Origin: an uncultured Treponema sp.
GTDB lineage: Bacteria; Spirochaetota; Spirochaetia; Treponematales; Treponemataceae
NCBI GenBank assembly: GCA_937877515.1
Contig: CALFIX010000033.1
Location: 1-25,564, forward strand
Reading direction: 5' to 3'
Length of the DNA stretch: 25,564 nt
A program made the translations under genes and the position numbers. Below are positions 7,617 through 15,590 of this stretch, in pieces. The first letter of the stretch is position 1. Every line of letters starts with the position of its first letter. Below the pieces are notes generated by a model. That model was not told where the DNA came from. It did no database searches and saw only the letters and a program-made list of their open reading frames with translations.

Positions 7617-9245
7617 TCAGCTTTGCCGTCCAGAGTTAAGATTGAAAACCTTGTCGCAAATAGAAAGTGTTGAGTCTCTGTGAGAAACAATTATTACAGT
7701 TTTTTCTTTAGAGGTATTTTTTATTGCGTCTAATATAATTTTTTCATTATAGCTGTCTAAATTGCTTGTAGGCTCGTCTAAAAGCAGGATGGGGCTTGAA
7801 TGTAAAAATGCACGTGCTAAAGAAAGTCTTTGCCTTTCTCCGCCGGAAAAGTTTTCTCCCAGTTCAGAGACGTTAGTCTGATAGCCATCAGGAAGGCTTT
7901 GTATAAAGTCGTGAATGTTGGCTTTCTTGCATGCTTCAATTATCTGTTCACTAGTTGCATCCAGCGAAGCTATACGAATATTGTTTTCTATTGTGTCATG
8001 GAATAAAACTGTTTCCTGAGTTACGTAGCTTTCTGCGTCGCGCAGGCTTTTTGTGTTTATTTCTTCTGCATTTGTTTTTTCTATAAGTACATTGCCTTTT
8101 TGAGGTTTCCAGAACCTCATTATAAGCTTTAGAGCCGTTGATTTCCCAGAACCACTCTTTCCTCTGATTCCAATAATTTTTGAAGAGTCAAAGTCCATGT
8201 TTATGTTACTTAAAGTTTCCTGGTCACTTATGTTTGGGTATGTAAAATGAATGTCTTCCAGTTTTACATTTGGAGTTGTGTCCAGAGAAAGGTTTGTTTT
8301 GTCTGCAATTGTTTGTGTAACAGGTTCTTCGTCTAAAAGTGAGAGAACTCTTTTCCCCGCAGCAATGGTTTCTGAAAGACTGCTTCCAAGACGTGCTACA
8401 GCAACAGAAGGCCCGAATGAGCTGAACATGGCGCATACAGAAAGAATGACCGTGCCGTAGTCTACTAAGTTTTTTGAGTATAAAAATAAAGAAAGGAAAA
8501 GCATTAATAAGCTGGAAAAAATTATTCCAAAGTCTATAAGGACTTGTGTTAAGCCTTCATACTTTGCCATTTTTCTTTTGCTGTTAGAAAGACTGTCGCT
8601 TTTTTCTTCCAGTAGAGTCAGCTTTTTACTTCCTGTCTTGTATAGGATGCTTTGTTCAAGACCTCTTAAGGAATCCAAGAGAAAGCTGTTCATTTGTGAA
8701 AACTCTTCTCTGTGTTTAGTTCCTGCCTTTACGGAGTTCTTCTGAACCAAAAAAGGAATTCCTATTGCGACGGACGCGTAGCATAATAATGCCAAAAGAC
8801 CAAGTGACCAATGCAGTACAGAAAGAATGACTACCATTGTAAGACTTACAAGAAAAGCTATGCAGACCGGAGAAACCGTATGTGCGTAAAAAAGTTCAAG
8901 TAGTTCAATATCAGAAGTTATTAGAGAAATTAAAGAGCCTTTTTGTTTACCTTCAAGTTTTGCAGGTCCCAGTGAGCGTAGTTTTGCAAAAACGATGTCT
9001 CTTATTCTGGCAAGTAATGTAAATGCTATGTAATGGTTGCAATATTGTTCCGCATAGTGGAGTACGCCACGCATTACTCCTAAAATAACTAAAAATTTAA
9101 ATGGTAATGTTTTTGTAAGTGCTAAAGCTCCTGTAAGAGGAATTCCAATTGCGCAGTAAAAACCAAGGGTTCCAAAGAGAATTGCCAAGGCCATAATAGG
9201 AAACAGAGGTTTTATAAGTTTAGAGAGTCTTAAAAGTGTTTTCAT
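7617..9245 (-). CDS. CydC-like ABC exporter half (permease-ATPase fusion)
   Basis: Type IV (exporter-fold) ABC half-transporter of 542 residues, probably pairing with the overlapping upstream gene. Six hydrophobic segments fill residues 12-290. The ATPase domain has Walker A GKSGSGKST (362-370), Q-loop Gln410 in YVTQ, signature FSGGE (466-470), Walker B ILLLDE (486-491) and switch His522. The segment around 64-130 (AEQYCNHYIAF, LARIRDIVF, LELFYAHTVSP) follows the CydC pattern seen in glutathione/cysteine exporters. No cytochrome bd genes are in the window, so a thiol-export role is only family inference. Its ATG overlaps the previous stop as ATGA. Confidence 0.85.
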   Translation of the reverse strand: MKTLLRLSKLIKPLFPIMALAILFGTLGFYCAIGIPLTGALALTKTLPFKFLVILGVMRGVLHYAEQYCNHYIAFTLLARIRDIVFAKLRSLGPAKLEGKQKGSLISLITSDIELLELFYAHTVSPVCIAFLVSLTMVVILSVLHWSLGLLALLCYASVAIGIPFLVQKNSVKAGTKHREEFSQMNSFLLDSLRGLEQSILYKTGSKKLTLLEEKSDSLSNSKRKMAKYEGLTQVLIDFGIIFSSLLMLFLSLFLYSKNLVDYGTVILSVCAMFSSFGPSVAVARLGSSLSETIAAGKRVLSLLDEEPVTQTIADKTNLSLDTTPNVKLEDIHFTYPNISDQETLSNINMDFDSSKIIGIRGKSGSGKSTALKLIMRFWKPQKGNVLIEKTNAEEINTKSLRDAESYVTQETVLFHDTIENNIRIASLDATSEQIIEACKKANIHDFIQSLPDGYQTNVSELGENFSGGERQRLSLARAFLHSSPILLLDEPTSNLDSYNEKIILDAIKNTSKEKTVIIVSHRDSTLSICDKVFNLNSGRQS

Positions 9246-10897
9246 TTTGATTCCTCCATAGCTTTGGGTGTGCTGTTTATTAAGTTTCCATTTTCAAATG
9301 TGTAAATTGTGTCTGCGTCTTTGCAGTTTTCTTTTCTATGGCTTATCATAATTATTGTTTTCTTGCCTTTCAGGCTTTTTAGAAGAGCTAGGATTGCTTC
9401 TTCACTTTCTACGTCTATGTTACTAGTTGCCTCGTCAAAAATATAAACTTCACTATTTCTTAATAAGGCTCTTGCAATGGAAAGTCTTTGTCTTTGTCCT
9501 CCGGAAAGATTTGTTCCTCCTTCTAAAAGCTGTGTTTCTAAGCCATCTTGTTCCATTATAAAATCAGCTAACTGTACGTCTTCCAGAGCTTTCCATAATA
9601 AATCATCTTTTGCTGCCGGAGAGCCTTCCAAAAGACATTCTCGCACGTTTCCTGCAAAAATCCAGTCCCTGTGACTTATGTATGTTGTGTGTTCATATAA
9701 ATCATCAGGATTTATTTCTTTAAGTTCAAGTCCGTTTAATTTTACAGAACCTGCATATTTTGAGTAAATTCCAGATAAAACTTTTGCAACAGTGCTTTTT
9801 CCTGAGCCGCTTTTTCCTACAAAGGCGGTAAAGCTTCCTTTTTGTATTGTTATGTTTATGTTATTCAGAACTGTTCTGTCAAAGTTATAGCTTAGGTTTT
9901 GAGTTTGATATATAGGGGTTCCTTCTTTGTATGAAGGAAGATTCATTGTGCCTTTTTTCTGCGATGGCATATCTAAAAGTTCAAAAATGTTCTTGCTGGC
10001 TGTGCTTCCGTTCATTGCTGTATGGAAAGCACTTCCTAATGTTCTGAGGGGAATAAAAAAATCAGCAGAAAGAAGAATACATATAAAAGCATTTTGCAGT
10101 GTTAAGGAGCCACTGTAAAATGCAAGTAAAGCAGCTGTAATTCCTAAAGCAGCTCCTCCATAGGCCACTATGTCCATAATGATTATTGAATTCAGCTGCA
10201 TGGAAAGGACTTTCATTGTAATTTTTCTAAACGTTTCGGATTCTTCGTGCATTTTTTTTGCTTTATATTCATCAGCCTGGTAGATTTGTAAGGTTGTAAG
10301 GCCTTGTAAATTTTCCAGAAAATTGTCGGCCAGATTTGCATACTGTGACCAGTATTTTCCTAAAAGTTTTTTTGCAATAGACTGTACCGTCATCATTGCT
10401 ATGGGGATTAAAGGTATGCAGCAAAATAAGACAAGTGCCATCGGTAAGTTTAAGAATGAAAGGATAACAAACGTTACGACTGCAGCAATTATGCTATAAA
10501 AAAATTGCGGTAAAAATGCACTGAACCATGTTTCCAGCTGTTCAACACCTTCGACTGCAAGCTGAACAATTTTTGCAGTTGCGTTCTGCTCCTGGTAGGC
10601 AGGTCCAAGTTGCAGAAGCTTTTTGTATATAAGGCTTCTGAGTGTCTTTTTAACGCTGCTGGATGACTTAAATCCCGTCAGAGATGAAAGAAAGTCGCAT
10701 ATAAGCTTTATGCAGAGAGAGAATGCTATTATTATTGTTTCAGTTTTCCATTCAGTTCCTTTGGAGCCCAAAATTCCTGCTACGGAAAAGATTATTGCAG
10801 TGTTTGCTAAAAGGGCTAAAGTTCTAAAAATAACAGTTAAGGCAACGAATTTTTTTGCGTCTGGAACTGAATTTACAAGCCGTTTATCTATCATCAT
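9242..10897 (-). CDS. CydD-like ABC exporter half (permease-ATPase fusion)
   Basis: Partner half of the downstream CydC-like protein. The open frame extends to a TTG at 10918, but GGAG (10905-10908, minus strand) sits seven bases before ATG 10897, giving 551 residues. The membrane domain shows the CydD pattern: VEGVEQLETWF followed by FLPQ, the NLQGLTTL loop and ADFFIPLRTLGSAFH. The ATPase has Walker A GKSGSGKST (361-369), signature LSGGQ (464-468), Walker B VYIFDE (484-489) and switch His520. The Q-loop position reads YISHRD, with His409 where Gln is usual. I recall the same YISH pattern from a CydD-like branch in Firmicutes. First gene of a three-gene operon with its own promoter. Confidence 0.85.
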   Translation of the reverse strand: MMIDKRLVNSVPDAKKFVALTVIFRTLALLANTAIIFSVAGILGSKGTEWKTETIIIAFSLCIKLICDFLSSLTGFKSSSSVKKTLRSLIYKKLLQLGPAYQEQNATAKIVQLAVEGVEQLETWFSAFLPQFFYSIIAAVVTFVILSFLNLPMALVLFCCIPLIPIAMMTVQSIAKKLLGKYWSQYANLADNFLENLQGLTTLQIYQADEYKAKKMHEESETFRKITMKVLSMQLNSIIIMDIVAYGGAALGITAALLAFYSGSLTLQNAFICILLSADFFIPLRTLGSAFHTAMNGSTASKNIFELLDMPSQKKGTMNLPSYKEGTPIYQTQNLSYNFDRTVLNNINITIQKGSFTAFVGKSGSGKSTVAKVLSGIYSKYAGSVKLNGLELKEINPDDLYEHTTYISHRDWIFAGNVRECLLEGSPAAKDDLLWKALEDVQLADFIMEQDGLETQLLEGGTNLSGGQRQRLSIARALLRNSEVYIFDEATSNIDVESEEAILALLKSLKGKKTIIMISHRKENCKDADTIYTFENGNLINSTPKAMEESK

Positions 10898-10942
10898 AAT
10901 TTTTCTCCAACAGCACAAAATTTGCTTTGTTTACTATGGCTA

Positions 10943-10971
10943 ACGATAAATAAGAAAACAAAAAATGTCAA
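10943..10971 (-). promoter_or_regulatory. Promoter of the CydDC-like/GNAT operon
   Basis: On the minus strand perfect TTGACA (10966-10971), a 17-base spacer and TATCGT (10943-10948, 4/6). The predicted leader is about 40 bases and includes the GGAG site. Its -35 is 19 bases from the -35 of the divergent tyrS promoter. Confidence 0.6.
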
Positions 10972-10990
10972 CGGAAGTCTATAAAATACA

Positions 10991-11019
10991 TTGACAGTGA
11001 TTTTTGTGCATGGTAAATT
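10991..11019 (+). promoter_or_regulatory. Promoter of tyrS
   Basis: Perfect TTGACA (10991-10996), a 17-base spacer and TAAATT (11014-11019) with an extended TGG in front. Start near 11026 gives a leader of about 19 bases, too short for a T-box or other riboswitch. Confidence 0.8.
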
Positions 11020-11044
11020 ATGCCACGATATTTTTGGAGAGAAA

Positions 11045-12289
11045 ATGAATAAGGCAATTGAAACTTTACAAGAACGTGGTTTTTTTAATCAGTGTACAGA
11101 TTTAGAGGGGCTTTCTAGCCTTATGGATAAAGGTCCCATTACTTTTTATGTTGGTTGCGATCCTACAGGAAAAAGTCTGCATATTGGACACATGGTTCCA
11201 TTTTTTGCACTTCGTTGGCTTAGAAGTTTTGGTCATGTTGGGGTTGCCCTTATTGGTGGTGGCACAGGCCGTATTGGTGACCCGAGCGGTAAGACAGAAA
11301 TGCGCAAAATGCTTGATTACTCTCAAATAGATGCAAACGTAGAAAGCATAAAGACTCAGCTTGATAAATTTATAGGCTTTGACGGGAAAACTGCCTTTGC
11401 CGTTAATAATGCAGACTGGCTTGCAGATGTAAATTATATTGATTTTTTGCGTGAAATTGGCTCCTGCTTTAGCGTTAATAAAATGCTTACATTTGAAGAA
11501 TACAAGTTACGTCTTGAAAGGGGGCTTTCATTTTTGGAATTTAACTATCAGCTTTTACAGGCTTATGACTTTTATATGCTTCATCAGAAGTACGGAATGA
11601 ATCTTCAGATTGGTGGAGCAGACCAGTGGGGTAATATTACGGCTGGTGTAGATTTAATAAGGCGTAAGCTTGGAGGAACTGCAGAATTAAATGAACAGCA
11701 TCAGGTTTATGGTCTTACATTCCCTCTTATAATGCGGGCTGACGGCAAGAAAATGGGTAAAAGTGAAAAGGGTGCAATTTTCTTGGATCCTGAACTTACT
11801 CCTGTTTTTGAGTTTTTCCAGTATTGGCGTAATGTTCCTGATGCTGATGTAAAGAAATTCTTTAAGCTTTTTACTTTCCTTCCACTTGAAGAAATAGAAT
11901 CTATTTGTGCCGGCGATATAAATGCCGCAAAAGAAAAGCTTGCCTATGAGGTAACTTCTGTTATTCATGGAAAAGAAGAAGCTGATAAGGCCCTTTCTGG
12001 TGCAAAAGCAGCCTTTGGAGGAAACGGGGACAAGTCTTCCATGCCTACAGTTGAGTTATCTAAGTCTTTATTTGAAAATGGCATAAATGCTTGCGACCTT
12101 TATTTTGAAACAAAGCTGTGTGCTACAAAGAGTGATGCCCGTCGCCTTATTCAGCAGGGTGGAGCTGTGGTTAACGGCAAAAATGTTCCAGATGTAAAGT
12201 CAAATTTTGCAGTTTCTGATGCAGATGAAGACGGAGAGTTTATTGTAAAAGCGGGTAAGAAAAAGATTGTCAGAGTAGTTTTAAAATAA
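11045..12289 (+). CDS. tyrS: Tyrosyl-tRNA synthetase
   Basis: Class I aminoacyl-tRNA synthetase that charges tRNA-Tyr. I place the start at ATG 11045 with GGAGAG (11036-11041) just upstream. The in-frame TTG at 10991 lies inside the -35 promoter element. The 414 residues show the HIGH motif as HIGH (46-49) in PTGKSLHIGHM, the tyrosine pocket around YDFYML and Q-I-G-G-A-D-Q-W-G-N (188-197), the KMSKS motif as KMGKS (236-240), and a C-terminal S4 RNA-binding domain from about 345 to 414. This is the TyrRS rather than the TrpRS pattern. It is monocistronic, with a strong terminator. Confidence 0.96.
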   Translation: MNKAIETLQERGFFNQCTDLEGLSSLMDKGPITFYVGCDPTGKSLHIGHMVPFFALRWLRSFGHVGVALIGGGTGRIGDPSGKTEMRKMLDYSQIDANVESIKTQLDKFIGFDGKTAFAVNNADWLADVNYIDFLREIGSCFSVNKMLTFEEYKLRLERGLSFLEFNYQLLQAYDFYMLHQKYGMNLQIGGADQWGNITAGVDLIRRKLGGTAELNEQHQVYGLTFPLIMRADGKKMGKSEKGAIFLDPELTPVFEFFQYWRNVPDADVKKFFKLFTFLPLEEIESICAGDINAAKEKLAYEVTSVIHGKEEADKALSGAKAAFGGNGDKSSMPTVELSKSLFENGINACDLYFETKLCATKSDARRLIQQGGAVVNGKNVPDVKSNFAVSDADEDGEFIVKAGKKKIVRVVLK

Positions 12290-12303
12290 AACTCATTAAG
12301 CGT

Positions 12304-12347
12304 TTTCGTCACGCTTAGATGTTTTTTTTAGCGTGGCGAAACTTTTT
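12304..12347. terminator. Terminator of tyrS
   Basis: A 12-bp stem TTTCGTCACGCT (12304-12315) pairs with AGCGTGGCGAAA (12330-12341) with one T-G wobble, and TTTTT follows from 12343. The loop of 14 bases is T-rich. It lies 14 bases after tyrS and ends just before the stop of the convergent ParB-like gene, so it may serve both strands, though the A-run on the left is poor. Confidence 0.75.
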
Positions 12348-12759
12348 ATTTTTTAGATTTCTGTTTTGCAAAAAAGGCTTTTATCTTCTTAAATAAATTC
12401 TTGAACCATTTTACGATTTTCATAAAAATAGACGGATTTTTTAGTTTTTCCAGTCTGTGGTAGCCGTCAAGAAGCTCTTCATCTGTAAATTCCTTTCGCT
12501 GGTTGTTTTCTTCAAGTTCCATTTCCAATTGATGAGCTTCGCTTATGTCCTGACCTAATACAATGGCATTTATTTTTTCCCAGCCCAAAGCTTTTGCAGC
12601 TTCCAGCCGGCGTTCGCCTGCAATAAGTTCATTTTGTGCATTAAGAGTAATCGGGTTCATTAAACCATAAGTCCTAAGGCTCTGCTTTAATGGTTCTAAG
12701 TCACCTAAGTCTTTTCTAACTCTCTTTTTTACTTTTACATCGCTAATATTTACAAGCAT
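12346..12759 (-). CDS. Stand-alone ParB/Srx-fold domain protein with cationic tail
   Basis: Small 137-residue protein holding only the ParB N-terminal domain. The first conserved box reads YGLMNPITL (31-39), the CTP-binding GERR box GERRLEAAK (48-56) is intact, and the third conserved stretch reads E-N-N-Q-R (84-88). The DNA-binding helix-turn-helix and the dimerisation domain of true ParB are missing. Instead residues 110-134 form a lysine-rich amphipathic helix with hydrophobic residues at 111-113, 115-116, 118-119, 122-123, 126 and 129-130, suited to membrane contact. AAGG sits just before the ATG. It follows PBP1A by nine bases and is surely co-transcribed. Chromosome partitioning is unlikely, and its role is unknown. 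Confidence 0.88.
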   Translation of the reverse strand: MLVNISDVKVKKRVRKDLGDLEPLKQSLRTYGLMNPITLNAQNELIAGERRLEAAKALGWEKINAIVLGQDISEAHQLEMELEENNQRKEFTDEELLDGYHRLEKLKNPSIFMKIVKWFKNLFKKIKAFFAKQKSKK

Positions 12760-12768
12760 CTACCTTTC

Positions 12769-15375
12769 CTATTCAAGAAGCCAGTTGCTAAAGTCGTCTG
12801 GATCTGTATTTATGTTTTCGGAATATTCATCATCTTCTTCATTCTTTTTACGTTCAGAAGAAGGAATGTCTGAAGATAAGAAATCTAAATCAAAAGAAAT
12901 AGGTGTAGTGTCTAACAGCGCGGTGTTGTAACTTAGACCTGTCTGCATTTGAGCGTTTCTTAATCGCATAATACCGATTGTATTTAGTGTTGTGTTTGTA
13001 TGTTTTTGACAATATTCAGTCGGTTCTGTTCCCGGGTAGTAATAGGCTGTAAGTTTATGCTCTCCACATTCTTCTGTCAGGAGTCCTCCACTTACAGAGC
13101 AGACTTCAAGTTCTACAAGTCCTTCAGGAGCTTCTTCCCTAAAGTTTTTAAACGCCTTATCTTCATTTGCAACGTGCATAAAGTCGCCCCATGCAACTCC
13201 TGCTAATGTACTTCCTGTTATGGAAAGACCTAAAGACTGACCCGGACGGTCGAATCCAAACCAGAATGCTGCCGTGTAGTAAGGTGTAAAACCTACAGTC
13301 CATGCGTCAGCCCAGTTTTGTGTTGTACCGGTTTTACCTGCTGCAGGCATTGTGTAGGTATAGCCACTTTCTGTTTTGTAACTAAATTTATTTCCTCGGC
13401 CTTTACGTTCACCTGTTACGTAGTAAGTTGAATCCCAGTTAGCCCCGTACTGTAAAGTACCTGTTTCTACAGTTTTCTTTAGAAGCTCCTGCATTATAAA
13501 TGCGGTTTCTTCGGAAATAATTTGAGCTTTGTCTCCTTTCTGTTTCTGGCTTTGCCGTAAATCTTTTTCCGGATTTAAGATTACGTTTCCATTTTTATCT
13601 TCTACGGTGCGGATTGCGATTGGAGTTACTTCTTTACCGTTGTTTGCAAATGTAGCAAAAGCTTTTGCAAGTTCTATCGGACGGACGGAACAAACTCCAA
13701 GTCCAAGAGGGTAGACCGGTTCAAAGTGCCGTTCCGAAAGTTCATTCTGTGGAATCCCCAGAAGGGATGAAGTTCTTTTTATGGCAGCGTCAAAACCTAT
13801 TGCGTCTAAAACCTTTAGAGACGGAACATTCATTGAGTGAGCAAGCGCATACCAGAGGGGAACGTCGCCTTCCCACTTACCCTTAAAGTCTTGAGGAATA
13901 TAAGGACTTCCGTCTTCCTTGTGGAATACAACTGGAGTATCGCTAATATTTGTTGTCATTGTAAAGTTTTTGCTGTCTATGGCCGCTGAGTAGTAAAGGG
14001 GTTTAAACGTTGAACCAGGCTGCAGGCGTGCCTGAACGGCTCTTATAAACTGATTTTCATTTGAATATTTAGAACCGCCAACAAGAGCGTCTATGTAGCC
14101 GGTTGAGTTTTCCAGAGCTATCATGGTGCCTTCGATTGTCGTACGTTCTGCATCCTGCTTTATAAGCACGTTTCCGCGGTTTACAACAGCTGTTTTTAAT
14201 GTGTCCATTCCGCATAAAAGCGCCATAACGTCTATGACGGGGTTTACTTCCTGAGTGTACTGTTTTTTTGCATTTGATTCAGCCCGTTCCTGGCTTACTT
14301 TCAGGCCCGGTAAGTCAAACATTAAGCTTACAAGTTCCGAAAATGGAACATAAGTTTTAAATGCATCATTTGCACGGCGTGACATGTTTCTCTGGTAAAG
14401 CCTGTTTGCCGCAGTTATGTACTGCTGCATAATTTCTTCTGCAGCCTTCTGATGGCTTAAGTTTAGAGTTGTGTTTACAGTAAAACCGTCTGTATAAAGG
14501 TCTTCGTTACCATAAAGCATTCCGCTTAAAGTTCTACGCACGTATTCGCTGAACCAGGGTGCCTCATCCTGTCTCATTGTATATGCGGAAGCATTTGTTC
14601 TTGTATAGTCAAAGTTTGCCCAATATGTGTCAAAGCCTTCTTCCGCTTCTTCTTTAGAAAGATATCCTGAGTCTACCATGGCCTGTAGAACTCGATTTTG
14701 ACCGTCCATTGCCCGGTTAGGATGATCAAAAGGGTTGTACATTGCCGGGTTTGAAAGCTGAATTACAAGAATTGCAGCTTCTGCAGGCGTAATTTCTTTT
14801 GCACTGTGTCCAAAATAGTGCTTGCTTGCAGCGTTTACACCATAGGTTCCGCTGCCAAAATATATACGGTTTAGGTAAAGCTCTAAGATTTCGTTTTTTG
14901 TGTAACGGCGTTCCATTTGAACTGCCCACCAAAGCTCTTTCAGCTTTCGTTTATATGAATAGTCTGAGCGGTCACAGTAAAGAGTTCCTGCAATTTGCTG
15001 GGTCAGGGTAGAGCCTCCTCCTAACTGTCTGTGTGTCAGCTTACCGATTACGGCTCTAAGAATTGCCTTTACGGTGTAACCATGATGTTTGTAAAAAGAG
15101 CGGTCTTCCCGAGTGATTAAAGCATCGATCATGTGTTGTGGCAGATCGTTAAAAGCTATAATTTCGCGCTTTTCGTCACTGGCAAACTCTGTAATAAGTT
15201 CTCCGTTTATATCTAAGAGCTTTGTCGGAAGTGCCGTATCAAAGTCTGTAAAATTTTCTGTATTTTTAATATTTATTGTAGTAGCAAGCCCCAGCCCTAA
15301 AAGTGAACCAAAAAGAATTGCATTAAAGAATAACAGTCCTAATAGTACAAAAGGCCATACTTTTTTCTTTTCCAT
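12769..15375 (-). CDS. Class A penicillin-binding protein (PBP1A family)
   Basis: Bifunctional peptidoglycan synthase: glycan polymerisation plus peptide crosslinking, anchored in the inner membrane. From ATG 15375 it has 868 residues: a membrane anchor (about 8-30), a GT51 transglycosylase with E90 in REDRSFYKHHG and GGGSTLTQQ, then a transpeptidase with the serine tetrad STFK (455-458), SMN (514-516) and KTGTT (681-685). The tail has the PBP1A-like P-G-T-E-P-T-E-Y-C motif and a very acidic end. A GTG at 15381 is in frame but would lie upstream of the predicted transcription start. No Shine-Dalgarno sequence precedes the ATG, so a leaderless mRNA is likely. First gene of a two-gene operon with the ParB-like protein. 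Confidence 0.95.
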   Translation of the reverse strand: MEKKKVWPFVLLGLLFFNAILFGSLLGLGLATTINIKNTENFTDFDTALPTKLLDINGELITEFASDEKREIIAFNDLPQHMIDALITREDRSFYKHHGYTVKAILRAVIGKLTHRQLGGGSTLTQQIAGTLYCDRSDYSYKRKLKELWWAVQMERRYTKNEILELYLNRIYFGSGTYGVNAASKHYFGHSAKEITPAEAAILVIQLSNPAMYNPFDHPNRAMDGQNRVLQAMVDSGYLSKEEAEEGFDTYWANFDYTRTNASAYTMRQDEAPWFSEYVRRTLSGMLYGNEDLYTDGFTVNTTLNLSHQKAAEEIMQQYITAANRLYQRNMSRRANDAFKTYVPFSELVSLMFDLPGLKVSQERAESNAKKQYTQEVNPVIDVMALLCGMDTLKTAVVNRGNVLIKQDAERTTIEGTMIALENSTGYIDALVGGSKYSNENQFIRAVQARLQPGSTFKPLYYSAAIDSKNFTMTTNISDTPVVFHKEDGSPYIPQDFKGKWEGDVPLWYALAHSMNVPSLKVLDAIGFDAAIKRTSSLLGIPQNELSERHFEPVYPLGLGVCSVRPIELAKAFATFANNGKEVTPIAIRTVEDKNGNVILNPEKDLRQSQKQKGDKAQIISEETAFIMQELLKKTVETGTLQYGANWDSTYYVTGERKGRGNKFSYKTESGYTYTMPAAGKTGTTQNWADAWTVGFTPYYTAAFWFGFDRPGQSLGLSITGSTLAGVAWGDFMHVANEDKAFKNFREEAPEGLVELEVCSVSGGLLTEECGEHKLTAYYYPGTEPTEYCQKHTNTTLNTIGIMRLRNAQMQTGLSYNTALLDTTPISFDLDFLSSDIPSSERKKNEEDDEYSENINTDPDDFSNWLLE

Positions 15376-15381
15376 TCCCAC

Positions 15382-15410
15382 ATAGTAGAAAAAAACGCCT
15401 TAAGTGTCAA
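15382..15410 (-). promoter_or_regulatory. Promoter of the PBP1A operon
   Basis: On the minus strand perfect TTGACA (15405-15410), a 17-base spacer and TACTAT (15382-15387). Seven bases past the -10 is 15375, exactly the A of the PBP1A ATG. Confidence 0.75.
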
Positions 15411-15424
15411 TTCTAGCAAAGTGC

Positions 15425-15452
15425 AAAAAAAAAAGCCGGCAGATTTGCCGGC
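15425..15452 (-). terminator. Terminator after the PEGA-type gene or small RNA
   Basis: Perfect 7-bp GC-rich stem GCCGGCA/TGCCGGC with a four-base loop, followed on the minus strand by ten Ts. It ends transcription from the 15591-17886 gene group and from the candidate small RNA. Confidence 0.92.
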
Positions 15453-15512
15453 CATGCCCATCAGGCATTCCCTGACGCCAATGGGTGGGAGGGGATAAAA
15501 TTGTACGTCAGG
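15425..15512 (-). ncRNA. Candidate small RNA or structured 3' UTR
   Basis: About 88 bases on the minus strand end in the strong terminator. The 5' part CCTGACG (15506-15512) can pair with CGTCAGG (15471-15477), exposing a 28-base loop that holds TCCCCTCCCACCC, complementary to Shine-Dalgarno-type GGAGG/GGGAGG. Alternatively CCCAT (15481-15485) pairs with ATGGG (15457-15461), stacked on CAGG/CCTG. The two folds compete. A weak TATAAAAT lies just upstream (about 15513-15522), with no clear -35, so it could be an independent transcript or be processed from the 3' end of the preceding gene. Confidence 0.35.
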
Positions 15513-15590
15513 TATTTTATATATCGACCTTATATAGCGAAATCTTGAATATTTTTCTTAAAAAAAATGTTTTTTTACAAAATTGGCTTT

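Noticed and set aside
10898..10918. Longer CydD-like protein starting at TTG 10918
   Set aside because: The extra residues lie across the GGAG site that serves ATG 10897.
10991..11044. Longer tyrS starting at TTG 10991 (18 extra residues)
   Set aside because: The TTG is the first base of the perfect -35 TTGACA, and transcription starts well downstream of it. ATG 11045 has a good Shine-Dalgarno site.
11020..11044. T-box riboswitch ahead of tyrS
   Set aside because: The predicted leader is under 25 bases and holds no specifier or antiterminator structure.
15376..15381. GTG start for PBP1A at 15381
   Set aside because: It lies upstream of the predicted transcription start at 15375 and has no ribosome site.
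15453..15512. Known riboswitch (for example c-di-GMP GEMM) in the structured block
   Set aside because: None of the conserved core motifs that I know were found, and it lies at a 3' end, not before a gene.
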